Positions 47,030 through 58,762 are shown, counted from the stretch's first letter. The stretch is 64,000 nt of DNA from Bagarius yarrelli (GCA_005784505.1 VCAZ01000253.1:99501-163500), one strand, 5' to 3'. Numbers and translations are program-made. Notes: generated from the sequence alone by a model not told the origin.

Positions 47030-47158
47030 AAAAGTCAGTCTGACTCGAGATTTTTCTCTCTTCTGGCACTAATGTGGTGAAACAGCCGAGTCACTGACTG
47101 CCTTTCCTCCACCTTCAATAACAAGCACTTGGTTGCAGCACTAAGACTTTAGCACTAA
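47030..47158 (+). mobile_element. Degraded LINE 3' coding remnant, copy 1
   Basis: AAGTCAGTCTGACTCGAGAT and CTCTTCTGGCACTAATGTGG match 48228-48280 with scattered substitutions. The motif resembles the last codons of a fish LINE frame. Confidence 0.5.
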
Positions 47159-47215
47159 GGGTAGTGGTAGCTCAGTGGTTCGGGTGTTGGACTATCCATC
47201 CTACCCCTTAAAAAG
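47159..47215 (+). mobile_element. SINE head fragment
   Basis: GGTAGTGGTAGCTCAGTGGT followed by TCGGGTGTTGGACTATCC is the tRNA-like head of the common SINE. It stops where the antisense retroposon begins. Confidence 0.6.
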
Positions 47216-47582
47216 GCACCAGTCCATCACAGGCTCACATACAGACAAACCACCATACACACACACTCACACACACACACACTCCTATGGGCTATTTGGA
47301 CTCACCAATCAACCGAACATATATGTCAGGGGTTAAGCTGTTGGACTGCTAATTGGAAGACTGGAGTTTGATTCCCAGCACCACCAAGTTACCACTGCTG
47401 GGCTCCTGAGCAAGACCCTTAACCCTCGATTGCTCAGTTGTATAAAGTCGCTCTGGATAAGGAGGAAACTAAAATAAACACAGGGAGAAACATGTAGACT
47501 CCACACAGAAAGACCCCTGCAGGGGATACAAACCTGAAACCTTCTTACTGTGAGGAAACGGTGATAAACACTTAACCACCAA
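47216..47582 (-). mobile_element. (ATGG)n-tailed retroposon, copy 4, antisense and split
   Basis: The part 47216-47335 (complement of the GATGGACTGG... and ATTTGGACTCACCAATCAAC segments) and the part 47463-47582 (GGAAACTAAAATAAACACAG, CATGTAGACTCCACACAGAA, CCCCTGCAGGGGATACAAAC and CTTCTTACTGTGAGG) are the two halves of one element. They are separated by a complete SINE. Confidence 0.75.
47336..47462 (+). mobile_element. tRNA-derived SINE nested inside a retroposon
   Basis: GGGGTTAAGCTGTTGGACTG, a B-box-like AGTTTGATTCC, CAGCACCACCAAGTTACC, ACTGCTGGGCTCCTGAGCAA and TAAAGTCGCTCTGGATAAGG. It interrupts the antisense (ATGG)n-tailed element, so the SINE is the younger insertion. Confidence 0.8.
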
Positions 47583-48010
47583 GCTGCTGGTTTTGGACTA
47601 GTAATGAGAAGTTTGTGAGATCCCTCAGGAACATCAAGGCTGTCACTTCTGCACCCTTATGCCAGATGTTCAGCTGCTGGGTAAACGTCAGTCTGATTAA
47701 AACATCTGCCGTAAATGGAAATCCGGACTTCATATTTAAAATCTCTGTTGCTGTTTTTTCTACCAGTTTTGGTTTATGGTACACTTTTGTATGAGCATCT
47801 GCTGAATACTGTAAATGTTAAGTGCTGCTCTGCTGCTGTGAAGCACATCTGGATCTGGTTTTATCTTTAGTTCTCTCCTTAAGCAGAAATTTTACACCTT
47901 CAGATATAAAACATTAAACCCCAAATCGCTACTTGATGAGACAAATTTATCTTTCCACTCATTTAACTTACAAATTTCTAACAAACTGGAGTCAGTGGAA
48001 GCTCCAGCAG
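47583..48010. other. Unique or decayed DNA
   Basis: GTATGAGCATCTGCTGAATA at 47790-47809 looks like a SINE tail remnant. No gene was recognised. Confidence 0.35.
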
Positions 48011-48150
48011 TCACGGCTCAGGGTTGTAGATTGGCAGATCGGGGTTCAAGCCCCAGCACCTCCACTGTTGGGCCCTTGAGTACAGCCCTTAACCCCCTGT
48101 TTGTGCTCTGGTGGTGCTCTATCATGGCTGACCTTCACGCTCCAAACTTT
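48011..48150 (+). mobile_element. SINE variant fragment
   Basis: A B box GGTTCAAGCCCC at about 48044 precedes ACTGTTGGGCCCTTGAGTAC, AGCCCTTAACCCCCTGTTTG and TATCATGGCTGACC. The last part differs from the copy at 21741 and marks a separate SINE subfamily. Confidence 0.6.
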
Positions 48151-48320
48151 TTTTATATCTCTGCGTCACGCTTCATCAGATCCTCCAGCACCGCTCCACT
48201 CGTCCCACCGTCCCTCAGGATGAAAGGGTCGGTCTGCCTCCAGACGTTTCTCTGTTCTGACACTGAAGTAGTGAAATGTGAAGAACCAACTGAAGATCCT
48301 CCTTTCTCAAATACCCAAAC
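48151..48320 (+). mobile_element. Degraded LINE 3' coding remnant, copy 2
   Basis: TCCAGCACCGCTCCACTCGT, CCCTCAGGATGAAAGGGTC and CTCCAGACGTTTCTCTGTTC are colinear with 47032-47083. They resemble the end of a fish LINE frame. Stops and frameshifts are present. Confidence 0.5.
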
Positions 48321-49341
48321 CAGAGAAAAAAAGAGCATTGATCTTGTCTTGCTTTTCTTCCAAAGTCTTTGTGGATTTATGGTATTCTTTGCATCTGATC
48401 TGGCAACCCATTATTAATGCATGAAATATTACAGACGCGGTTTGACGCGGTTATTCAGTTAAAACGGTTTACGCTGGAATATGCAAAGGAAGCATATAAA
48501 AAGTTTGTTTTATTTTAAATATTTTAGCTCAGGTTAGCTTTAGCCTTTAGCTCAGGTTAGCTTTAGCCTTTAGCTTAGATTACAGTGCATCCAAAAAGAA
48601 CAACCAAACTGAATTAAACTTTGAATTTATAGAAGCTGATTGTGTTTAAAAACATGTTTTGTTCTGCTGGTTTAAAGTCTCATCACATCCCGACAGCAAA
48701 CATTCATTTAATTAATCTAAACGTGTTTTCCGCAATTATATATTCTGTTGGAGGTTCAGGACCAAAATACTTCATCCAATCAGAACATTCGGTCTGAATA
48801 TTATAGAAGTCTTTCATAAACACTCGTCAGTATATTTATGCTCATTCCTCCGTTCACACAGACGGGATACGACATCAGTGTGTTCAAGTCTGGATTAAAA
48901 ACCTGAATTAATCTGTGTGTGTTTGTGTGTGTTTCCACTCTGGAGTCGACTACAGAAGTCAAGGGGTCTGAAAGATGATGTCATGGTCAAGGTTGATGTG
49001 ATGATGTGATGGGATTTTGGTGTGTTTTAATAGGAACTGATAGTTTATGTCATAGTTGTATGTTGTCATGTCATGTCATGTTATAGTTTGTGTATCTTTA
49101 TGAATGAGTGTAACTCCAGCAGCAGCTGTGTGTGTGTGTGTGCGTGTGTGTGTTTAATCAGTGTACTATTATCATCTTTGGTATTTCAGTACAGTTACTA
49201 ACTGTAATATAACGTTTTTTTCTGATGTATTGTAGTGATATCGTCTATGGTTGTCTGGTTTGTGTGTGTTTATGCTTTTAGGGGGCGCGGGTTTGGATGG
49301 AGAGGGCGGGACGAGATCTTTTAGTGCTTAACATTCCAGTT
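48321..49341. other. Unique DNA
   Basis: A 23-bp unit (AGCTCAGGTTAGCTTTAGCC plus three bases) is duplicated at 48528-48573. A GT tract lies at 49128-49153. No gene was recognised. Confidence 0.4.
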
Positions 49342-49525
49342 TTAATTCATTCTTCTTTAGACGTATAAAATGGAAAAGTGCAGTTTTTAAGGCCCACATA
49401 AGTATTCTATGTTTATAAAAAAAACTGAGGAGTAATTTTTGGTTACTGGTAAATGTTTTTGTATGATTTTAATGATTTTTATTAAACTGTAATGTGTCCT
49501 GATTGTGTTTTCAGTCATTTGTTCC
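49342..49525 (+). repeat. Dispersed repeat pair, copy 2
   Basis: Colinear with 46776-46992. The identical core is at 49467-49517. The two copies are 2,533 bases apart in the same orientation. Confidence 0.7.
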
Positions 49526-50615
49526 AGATGTATTTTGTGCCTGTCTTTTTTTTTTAGACGTTTTCTAAATTCGTTTTTATTAAAAATTGTAATTTTGTTT
49601 TAAAAAAAAGTTTTTGAGTAAAACTACAAAAAATAGCGATTTTTTATTTGCATGTTTAAAAAGTGTCCCAACTTCTTTTGTTTTCAGAGTCTGTAAATAG
49701 AGAATAAAAAAAACAATCTCATTTCTGTGCTAGTAAACGAGATCGGCGACATTTCATTCCCACACCGTCGGCGGCGAATAATAACTCCGGGCTGAGCAGA
49801 AACAGTAGAAATGGAGATGATGCCCTCTATTCTCCGGAGCCCGGATTCCTCTGTTCTCTGTAACCCAGAACAAAACCCCAGCAGATGAAGTGAATGTGGC
49901 GCTGCTGTTTTTCTGCACTCTGACTCATCCGGCTGTGGATCTGGTGGTCAGGATAGTTTTGGTCTCGGGGTGTTTTTTATTGTAATAACGTGAGGAAACG
50001 AATAACAACACGGCCGCGCTCTCACATTATGCAGCAGCCGAGCGGATTCCGGGAAGCGAGCGGCCAGTCGTGTCGTGTCGTAACAAGTTCCACAGGATGA
50101 AACCGTGACAGAACGACTCTGCTGGAAAAACACGAAACCTTGTTCTTTTTCTGCACTCCACCATTTCGAAGAAGAAATTTAACTGAGAAAAGGCTTCAAA
50201 AGTTTAATTACAACATGCTGGGGATCAGAACAGAACCCAATGAGATCACTGGGTCCTGGTGGAACCCATTCAGTATAACAACCTCACAGCAACATACAGT
50301 TATCTTTACCCCTTCTAATACACCAAACCTTCACCCGACCTGCTACACACTTACACTTATAAAAAATTAAAAGGTTCCTCAAGGGTTCTTGTTCTTCCTT
50401 TGGGCTGGATCAGGTTTTTTACTTGAAGAACATGCAAGAAACAATTAAACTAACCCTCTAGAACAGAATTCCTGAAAGATTTGGAAATCAAAACTAAAAT
50501 ATTGACGGTGTGTTTCACATGTACTGTATGTTTACTGTTCTTCTGAGAACAATGGGTTCTTCAAGGGTTTTTTTAAAGGTTTTCTGGATAACTAAGGGTT
50601 CTCATTACATTGCAT
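49526..50615. other. Unique DNA with a complex island
   Basis: The region 49735-50110 is CpG-containing and non-repetitive, with CACCGTCGGCGGCGAATAAT. It gives only short frames. No gene was recognised. Confidence 0.4.
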
Positions 50616-50745
50616 TGCATTAATATGACATTGATTTAGCAGACAGACATATCCATAAGGGGCCGTTTTCAAGGGCCCAACAGTGACACCTCAGTGGTCC
50701 TTGGACATAAACTTATGACTTTCTGTTCCAAGTATCAGAACCCTT
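50616..50745 (-). mobile_element. SINE relic, minus orientation, highly diverged
   Basis: GACATTGATTTAGCAGACAG resembles the complement of the tail, and GGGGCCGTTTTCAAGGGCCC resembles the complement of the GGGCCC core. The head is barely recognisable. Confidence 0.45.
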
Positions 50746-52210
50746 TATTTAAAACTAGTCCTAAAAGGGATCAGATAATGTGTAGTTTGTACAACACACA
50801 CACACACACACACACACATATTCCACACCTTGGTACTCATGGAACAACAGATTACTCATGGGTTCTTTAAAGACTCAGTGATGTTAAAAAACTGGTTTCA
50901 TTTTGTAGAAATAAAAGTTAATCAAGAGCGTCCAAAGCACCAAAAAAGAAATTTTTCAGATAGTTTAATATTATTTAAGTTAAGACGGATTCACGCTGAG
51001 AAAAATGTTAAAAAGTTTCCTATAATCCGTCCGCTGTCTTTGATGGCGAGTCTGAAGTGTTTACTGACAGACGATTAATGGACGATGTGATCAGTTTATT
51101 CCCTCTGATGAAATTCTGGAATTTTGAGAAGATTTCAGATGTTTTCCTGCAGTGTGACGTCTCCTACGATGACCAACAAACCAACAACCAATAGTAACAT
51201 CCCTAAAGCCATTTCCAGAAACATCCCTAATGATCAAGTCTGGTGCGACTGTGGCAGGAAAAACTCCTTTAGATGGTACGAGAAAAAGAACCTTGAGAGG
51301 AACCAGACTTAAAAGGGAACCCATCCTCATCTGCAGACATTTAACCATTACCGAAAAGAGTTTTATATAAATTATTTTATTTAAAACAGCGGGTCACGTG
51401 ATTATGAGCAGTGTCCTTTCTATAATCAGATATATATAATCAGATACCTCAGGATCCTCGCAGGGTTCTCGCCTTTTCTCACTGAAGGTCTACCAGTGCT
51501 GGCACAATCTCCGGATACCTCGGGATTCTCACAGGGTTCTCACCTCATCTCACTTGGGAGCTGCTGTTGATAATATTAGCAGGCACTAGCTGAAAATGTG
51601 CCTTTAATCAGATGAACTGGAGCATACTATTATGGGATATGTTATGTGTTTGGCTGGCTAAAGAGATATGTCTTTAATCTATGTTTAAACTGGGAGACTG
51701 TGTGCTGGAGAGAACGCGGGTTACTGAGCGTCTCACGGACTGACGGTGAGCTTCACGGTGCTTCAGGTTTGGATGTGTTTTGACTGTGGCTCAGTTTGAC
51801 ATTCTGACTAATGAGATCCTACAGTGTCACCTGGAGATCAGGATGGTAAAGTTATGGACAGTGACAGAAGTTGTGCACTTTGCTACTGAATGGCAGTCAC
51901 AGTCCTCCTGAGTGATTCTGGAAGGTTCTGTTCAGCACTCAGCATTCGTTCTAGTCTGTTTCTCTTTATTTCGTCGCCCTGTAAATGTTCAGGTCGTGCA
52001 AAGAAACAGTAGGCTAAAATTTCTGCTGGAACCTCAGCATTTTATTCTGCTCTTGTGGAAATCCCAGCGTGGCGCCGTGAGGTCTATACCACGGGAATGA
52101 ATAGAAACCCGAGGGAAGCCTGAGGTTCTGCGGCCTCACAGCTCCATCAGACGCTCTAACCCGGAGCGGTATTAAAGAGTCAAGTCCAGGCCAGGCGAGT
52201 TAAGACCCAA
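50746..52210. other. Unique DNA with a (CA)n tract
   Basis: (CA)n lies at 50793-50819. CTCAGGATCCTCGCAGGGTT (51449) and CTCGGGATTCTCACAGGGTT (51518) are a diverged duplication about 69 bases apart. No gene was recognised. Confidence 0.4.
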
Positions 52211-52220
52211 GGACACGTAC

Positions 52221-52221
52221 G

Positions 52222-52259
<38 letters not shown>
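52221..52259. repeat. (CA)n microsatellite
   Basis: About 18 CA units beginning with two GCAC variants. Confidence 0.96.
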
Positions 52260-52261
<2 letters not shown>

Positions 52262-52390
52262 GTGAAACTATTAAACAATCGCAAACACATTTAAATCTCC
52301 AAACCTCTCAAATCTAAAACCCAAAACATTTCATTTCATCCAAATAAAGAAAAAACAATACTATTAACTCACCGGGTTTCATTTTCAGAT

Positions 52391-52471
52391 TTCTCTCTCT
52401 TTTCTTTCTCTCACTCTCTTTCTCATATTCCTCTCTCTCTTTCTCTCTCTCTTTCCGCCTCTTTTCCTTGT

Positions 52472-52504
<33 letters not shown>

Positions 52505-52583
52505 TCACTCTGTCTCTCTCTCTCCATCTTCTCTCCATCCTCTTTCTATCTCACTCTTTCTTCCTCTTCTCTGTTTATCTCTA

Positions 52584-52640
<57 letters not shown>

Positions 52641-52700
52641 TTATCTATCTATCTCTCTTTCCATCTCTCTCATTCTCTCTCTCACTCTGTCTCTATCTTT
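52391..52700. repeat. (CT)n-rich pyrimidine tract
   Basis: The sequence is almost pure C/T on the plus strand for about 300 bases, with perfect CT from about 52592 to 52635. Ser/Leu or Glu/Arg frames are artefacts. Confidence 0.95.
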
Positions 52701-52891
52701 ATATGAAAAAAAATCTCCATCAGGAGAGTTAAAACCTGTAATTATCGTAATAGTTATCAAAACACTGTTAATAAGAGGCGACTAAAAATCCATTCGGAGT
52801 CCAAAATGATGTAATCCGATGATGACGAAGCTTTAATTTCAAACTCAGCTCTTTTATTGAATTCTGATTTAGGCTCTAGCACATTTTGGCT

Positions 52892-53706
52892 AATCAGGTC
52901 TCTCTGCTCCATCAGGTTAGCGTCTCTCTGCTCCAGGTTTCTGTCTCTCTGCTCCATCAGGTTTTCTAGCTCTCTGCTCCACCAGGTTAGCGTCTCTCTG
53001 CTCCATCAGGTTTCCTTCTGTCTGCTGCATCAGGTTCCTGTCTCTCTGCTCCATCAGGTTCCTGTCTCTCTGCTCCATCAGGTTTCCAGCTCTCTGCTCC
53101 ACCAGGTTTCCGTCTCTCTGCTTCATCAGGTTTCCTTCTGTTTGCTGCATCAGGTTCCTGTCTCTCTGCTCCATCAGGTTCCCTTCTCTCTGCTCCATCA
53201 GGTTCCTGTCTCTCTGCTCCATCAGGTTAGCGTCTCTCTGCTCCATCAGGTTCCTGTCTCTCTGCTCCATCAGGTTCCTGTCTCTCTGCTCCATCAGGTT
53301 CCTGTCTCTCTGCTCCATCAGGTTTCCTGTCTCTCTCTGCTCCATCAGGTTCGCGTCTCTTCTCTGCTCCATCAGGTTCCCTTCTCTCTGCTCCATCAGG
53401 TTCTGTCTCTCTGCTCCATCAGGTTAGCGTCTCTCTCTGCTCTGCTCCATCAGGTTCCTGTCTCTCTGCTCCATCAGGTTCCCGTCTCTCTGCTCCATCA
53501 GGTTCCTGTCTCTCTGCTCCATCAGGTTAGCGTCTCTCTGCTCCATCAGGTTCCCTTCTCTCTGCTCCATCAGGTTCCTGTCTCTCTGCTCCATCAGGTT
53601 AGCGTCTCTCTGCTCCATCAGGTTAGCGTCTCTCTGCTCCATCAGGTTCCTGTCTCTCTGCTCCATCAGGTTCCTGTCTCTCTGCTCCATCAGGTTCGCG
53701 TCTCTC
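52892..53706. repeat. 24-bp minisatellite, open in frame on both strands
   Basis: About 34 copies of a 24-bp unit containing CTCTGCTCCATCAGGTT differ mainly in a four- to five-base variable part (CCTGT, AGCGT, CCCTT, TCCAG, CGCGT). Because 24 is a multiple of three, the array stays open for 286 codons on plus (repeating LLHQVPVS) and for 159 and 88 codons on minus (repeating MEQRDRNL). Indels near 53330-53360 and 53425-53440 break the minus frame. I see no gene context, so the repeat call is preferred over protein. Confidence 0.9.
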
Positions 53707-54990
53707 GTTTTGAATAAAATGAAAAAAGGTTTGGAATCTTGTTGAGAGAATAATCCTGTGTCGATTGTTGCTGGTTTGTTACAGACACTCGAACGAGAGC
53801 TCTCATTTCCACCCTGGAGCTTCGGTACGCTGCGGTTCCCTCGAGAAGCAGCGCTTTAATCCCCACACGGCGAAGCGGCGTGAGCGCTCATCACTATCAC
53901 GCCTTTTGCTCTGAGAAAAGCTTTGTTTTTTATTTCTCTGTTTAAAGGAGCAGGAAGCGGGCCGTAAGTCGTCCCCGTTGCCGGGAAACCGCTGAAGGGA
54001 GCGTGTGGTAAACGTTCTGTAGGGCATTTACGCGGGCAGCAAGGAATCCTAATGTCTGAAAGGATCGTCTGAAGCAGCAGTCAGGACACTTTTCTTATGA
54101 AAAAGCACACAGCGTTCAGCATGATTACACCTCAAGAACACAGCCTGCTATTTATATAAAAAAAAAACAGGTAGAGCACTTTAAGAGCATCGTTTCAGAG
54201 CGATTATACGGGAGCCAATGTTCACGTCGCGTTCTCCGAGGATAAGTGTGAGACGACATAATGGATCGAGATAAAAAAGGACAGAAAAAAACCCTTTTAA
54301 AGCAAAAAGATAAAGAAGTGAAAAGTCAGGAGGAATCTGCATTTCACACCTTACTTATTAGATGATTAGCTGCTTTTTCCTAAAATTCAATTCAAGCTAA
54401 AAACTAAATAACTGGTCAAAAAAACAACGTCAAAAAACTGTCCCAGTCACACACACACACACACACACACCTTTACTGTGAGCATTTAGATGCTATTTTG
54501 CTAAAAAGACCTGAAAATAAGGCAACAGTAAAAAGGGGCGGAGTCACATTAAGATTCCGAAGCTTTAAGTCTGAATTTTTTTGCAGACAGAAATCCGAAG
54601 TTGAATCGATTCGGTTAGTATTAATGGCAGTATAGACATTAGTACGTCCTTTAGTATTTATGAAAAAAACAAAAAATAAAATGTTGTGATTTGAGATGCG
54701 ACACAAAATATTTTGTAGAAAATAAACACTAAAAAATTGAGAATGATGTGAAAAAGAAAACAGATCATCATTATTACCCACAATGCACTGCAGGGATATT
54801 GTCTTTTAATTGGCCAGAACAAGCAAATTTTATTGAAAAAATATATAATATTAACAATGATGATGGTAATAATAATAATTATTTAATTCAGTTTAGATAT
54901 AAAAAACATCACATTTTGTCACTAGTGTTTAAACTCCGCCCACTTTATGATTTCCTGAATACAGACAGTTAAACTCAAGATTATTTTTAT
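53707..54990. other. Unique DNA with a complex island and (CA)n
   Basis: The stretch 53780-54060 is CpG-containing and non-repetitive. (CA)n lies at 54449-54470. 54640-54960 is AT-rich. No gene was recognised. Confidence 0.4.
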
Positions 54991-55000
54991 TCATTATTAT

Positions 55001-55036
<36 letters not shown>

Positions 55037-55052
55037 GTAGTAGTAGTAGTAT
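54991..55052. repeat. (TTA)n/(GTA)n trinucleotide tract
   Basis: ATT units pass into AGT units near 55035. Confidence 0.92.
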
Positions 55053-56050
55053 TTTCATAATGCTCCTAATCTCTAATAAAGATGAAAAGTTACTCAAACT
55101 GCTATAGAAATGTATAAGGTTTTTCTTTGATATTAATTGTCTTATTGTTTTTTTGATTAAAATGAATGTCTTGTTTTTTTCTCTCTCTTTTATTCCTGTG
55201 ATGTTTCAGCTTCATTTGCAGCTCCTGTTTAAAAGCTCATTACTAAGAAATTTCTCCAAAGGCTGAAAATTAAACATTTATAGACTTTATACTGAAATGG
55301 ATATTAGCACAATGATATGAACAGATCGTAGGAACTCTTCACTCAGCGGGGAAAGAACATCAAATGCTGCATTTATTTCCACCTGTTTCAGGGACATGAA
55401 GCCAAATTTGCATTAAAACTATAAAAAAGTTTACAGAAAATGAAGTTTTAAGAAGCAGATTCAGGAGGCGGAGCTACAGTCGTGTTGATTCTGATTTTTG
55501 AATCAGCTGATAAATGATTCACACACTGGGTCAGATGATCAGGAGGACGATAATTAGCATAAACAGATAAGGATGATTCCAACACGGGGTTTTTTTTTGA
55601 TTGACGGGTAGGTGGGAGTTTAGCATGCACTAGCTGTAGTTAGCTTTATAGCTGGATAATGTAAACCTGAGAATCAAGAGAACTTTCAGAATAAATATTT
55701 ATTCTTAGATACTGTTTACATTTTCAGACGGAAACAGGAAACGCTAAGCAGTTACACCAAACTAAACCCACTAATCACACAGGGGTCAAATATATAAAAA
55801 AACAGAATAACCTAAAAATAACTGATTTAAAAATCAATTTTCCATCACATTAAGTTAAAGGCGTGTCTCATCAGTTCCTTCACTTTTACAGCTCTTTTTA
55901 TATTTTTATAATAAAGGCAACTTTCTAAAAATGTCCTTTACTGATGCCAAAATAAGAGTCTCAAAGTCATTTTTCATAAACCACCAGCACCCCATACTGT
56001 CAGCAGACGCCATAACTGAGCAGTGAGTGAGAATGATGGACTGACTGAGG
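55053..56050. other. Unique AT-rich DNA
   Basis: No gene or known repeat was recognised. Confidence 0.45.
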
Positions 56051-56094
56051 GAAAACGAGAGACAGAGAGAGAGACAGAGAAATGGAAAGAGAAA

Positions 56095-56130
<36 letters not shown>

Positions 56131-56160
56131 AAAAGAGAGAGAGAAAGGGAGAGAGAGACA
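56051..56160. repeat. (GA)n-rich microsatellite
   Basis: GA runs, perfect at 56100-56127, with ACAG and AAAGAG interruptions. Confidence 0.93.
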
Positions 56161-57035
56161 GTATAGAGAGGGCAGGTTGGCGGGGCAGAGAGGCAGTTCA
56201 GATAGGGCAGAGGAGCAGTTCAGAAAGGCAGTTCAGAGAGGTGAGTCTCCAGGCGGAATGTAGGTCAGGACTGGAAGCATGTGTTTTTTCACTGGCAGAA
56301 GGACAAAGAGAGACTTTAAGTTCAGCATTGATCTGGAAAACTTCTCCATCACTCATGTCAGAGCTTCTAACCACCGCAGGCCGCCGCGTGAGCAGAGATT
56401 CATCATTATAGATTTATTTTAGTGAAAGCTTAACTAAAAGTAAGTATGATGATCGATACGCCCGCGTGACCGCCAGAGAGTCAACACCAGACCTTCAGGG
56501 TTGATCTTCCTCAGGACAAACCAATCCAAACGCATTGCTGCAGTTTCTCCTCAGCACTTATTAAAAGGCTATTTTTTAAATGAATGTAATGTTTTTATTC
56601 ACTTCTCATAAATACTGATAGATTCACCGTCAAACATGAGACACACATCCCGTCTGTATGCGCTTTTACTTACACACTGACGTCAAAACTGCTGTAAAAA
56701 AATATCAAAATAATAAAAAGGAGTCTTTAAGACGTGAGAATGACACATTGGGTGAGTCCAATCCTTTAGATTGGAAGGAAATTGGAAGATGAAGAAGAGG
56801 ATGAAGAGTTCCACCTCCCCATCAAAGAGCTGTGTGATTCATTTTATTTCAGGATGTTTTCAGTTTCTCAGTTTGACCCTTTGTTGGTGTTGCTGGAGCC
56901 ACCGATTAAAACAGAAAACCACCAGTTGATCCTGAGCAGAGTCTGGTAGTATGTGTGGGGTATGGAGGTATTGGGATGGTCCACAGTAGAGTGAAGTGTG
57001 TGAACTTGGTCTACAATGCTGTTAAATTTGTGCAT
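56161..57035. other. Unique DNA
   Basis: GGCAGTTCAGA and GGGCAGAGGAGCAGTTCAGA words repeat at 56188-56240. No gene was recognised. Confidence 0.4.
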
Positions 57036-57225
57036 GCAGTGTGTGTGTGTGTGTGGTGTGAATGTCTGTGATGGACGGCATTATTACCATTATCTTCATC
57101 AACATCATCACCATCATTATCATCTTCACCAGCATCACCACTATTATCAACATCATCACCATCATCATCATAGGATCATCACTATTATCATCATCATCAC
57201 CAGCATCATCATCATCATCATCAGG
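57036..57225. repeat. (GT)n and (CAT)n compound repeat
   Basis: (GT)n at about 57038-57055 is followed by degenerate CATCAT/CACCAT trinucleotides from 57080 to 57222, open in several frames as His, Ile or Asp runs. Confidence 0.9.
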
Positions 57226-57375
57226 AAGAATTAAATCTGTCGGTTTATTAGTGATGGACAGCATAGACCAACAATCTCCTCACCAGTAGGACCACCAGCA
57301 CACTCCAACATTTACTACAGGAAAAAAACTAGCACCAGAAACAGAAGTGTGTATATGAGAAGATAGTGGATGGAT
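57226..57375 (+). repeat. Unnamed dispersed repeat family, copy 3 (3' half)
   Basis: GAAGAATTAAATCTGTCGGT, TTATTAGTGATGGACAGCAT, CAACAATCTCCTCACCAGTA and GGACCACCAGCA match 3087-3170, and GTGTATATGAGAAGATAG matches 3173-3190. The match stops at the CAT array on the left. Confidence 0.6.
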
Positions 57376-57784
57376 CAGTTAGAAAATGTCTGATATGTAA
57401 GGAACACTGTGTTGATGTTATTTTGGGATGAAATGATCCTTTAAATATTAAAGCGTTAGAAAGACGTGTGAAGTTCTTCTGTTTCAGTACAGAAAGTTCC
57501 TCGCTATAAAAAGCTGAATTTTAATCAGTGAAACAAAAGGATAAAATAAAATTACATCATCATCATCATCATCTAATCGAGCATCTGAGATCCTCTGAAG
57601 TGGGTTCGGTTCCCCGTCCCGAAGACGACAAGAAACATGAGAAGATAATTTGCTGTTCTGCGTTTTATCTTCCTGTTGTTTTTATATTTCAACTCGTCTC
57701 AACCTTCAGCTTGTTTGCATCTCTGTAGTGCTGAACTTTTCTCACTCTGGTCAAGTGCTCTCAAAAATCAGAAGCATAGTCTCT

Positions 57785-57826
<42 letters not shown>

Positions 57827-58529
57827 CATCTCCAGTGGGCTTGAGAGAAATTAGCACTCAGAACATGAACTCGAAGCTAAACAAGCCGCCGCACTAAGAC
57901 ATCCCTCCTCTCGCTGCTCCGTCCTTCTGCACTCCAGACGTTCCACTAAACGCCTATTTATTTCTCGCGTCTTTATTTCCACCACCTTGACTTTTCAACC
58001 TCCATCTAACAAACGGATAAATAAGGCAATTTAGAGAACATATTTATTTTGCCGTTGACCTTCTCCTGCTGGAAAGACGAGAGAAGAAATTCTCCAGAGT
58101 GAGCAGAAGAGAAGAGCTTCTCCGGTGATGAGTGCATATTTATTTTCGCCGCACTCTGCAGACGGTCCACAAGTGGCTCCAGGGCAATTTTTCATTTCAG
58201 CAGTTAAAAAAATGCAGATGATAATAACAGCCCCAGTTGAAAACATAATTACCGCAACCTTTCAAAGCAGTGAAAGGGCGAGTCTGCGGCGCTTAACACT
58301 TTTAGATGCAAACGAATTAAAAAAATCACAACAACTTCCTGAAGAACTTCCGCTCAGTGATGGGTCCTGCGTGATACAGTAATTCAGTGTCCTCAGGGAC
58401 TCAAACACTCCTGCTGGAATATTTTACTGGTGATGAAAAAAGCTTTTAAACGAAGGGACGGAGCTTCACCTACTTTCAGTTCATTTTAATAAAGATTCTG
58501 TCTCCAAAAATTCTATTGGACTGATGATC
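57376..58529. other. Unique DNA with (CA)n and a candidate conserved island
   Basis: CAT units lie at 57555-57573 and (CA)n at 57787-57824. The region 58120-58340 is strikingly complex and non-repetitive, with CATATTTATTTTCGCC, TTTTTCATTTCAGCAG and GAAAACATAATTACCGC. It looks like a conserved non-coding element rather than a gene, since no frame carries a known domain. Confidence 0.4.
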
Positions 58530-58690
58530 AGACTATCATAAGTTTAATTCCCATCACCAACATTCTGCCCCTGTTGGGCCCCTAAACAAGCTGCTTAACC
58601 CTCAAACTGCTCAACTGGTTAAGAAAATGAGATAAATGTAAGTTGCTGTGGATAAGAATGGCTGCTAAATACACAAATGATAAATATAAA
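58530..58690 (+). mobile_element. tRNA-derived SINE relic
   Basis: AGTTTAATTCCCATCACC is a mutated B box. CCCTGTTGGGCCCCTAAACA, TAACCCTCAAACTGCTCAAC and ATGTAAGTTGCTGTGGATAA follow. Confidence 0.7.
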
Positions 58691-58715
58691 TATAAATCTT
58701 ATCAGAGCTCAGGTT

Positions 58716-58762
58716 ATCATCGTCATCACCATCATCATCACCACCATCATCATCATCACTAT
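58716..58762. repeat. (CAT)n trinucleotide tract
   Basis: CATCAT and CACCAT units, degenerate. Confidence 0.9.

Noticed and set aside
47995..48417. A 140-codon plus-strand frame
   Set aside because: It reads through a SINE fragment and a LINE remnant, so it is not a host gene.
52892..53706. CRISPR array
   Set aside because: The units are directly adjacent without unique spacers, and the genome is eukaryotic.
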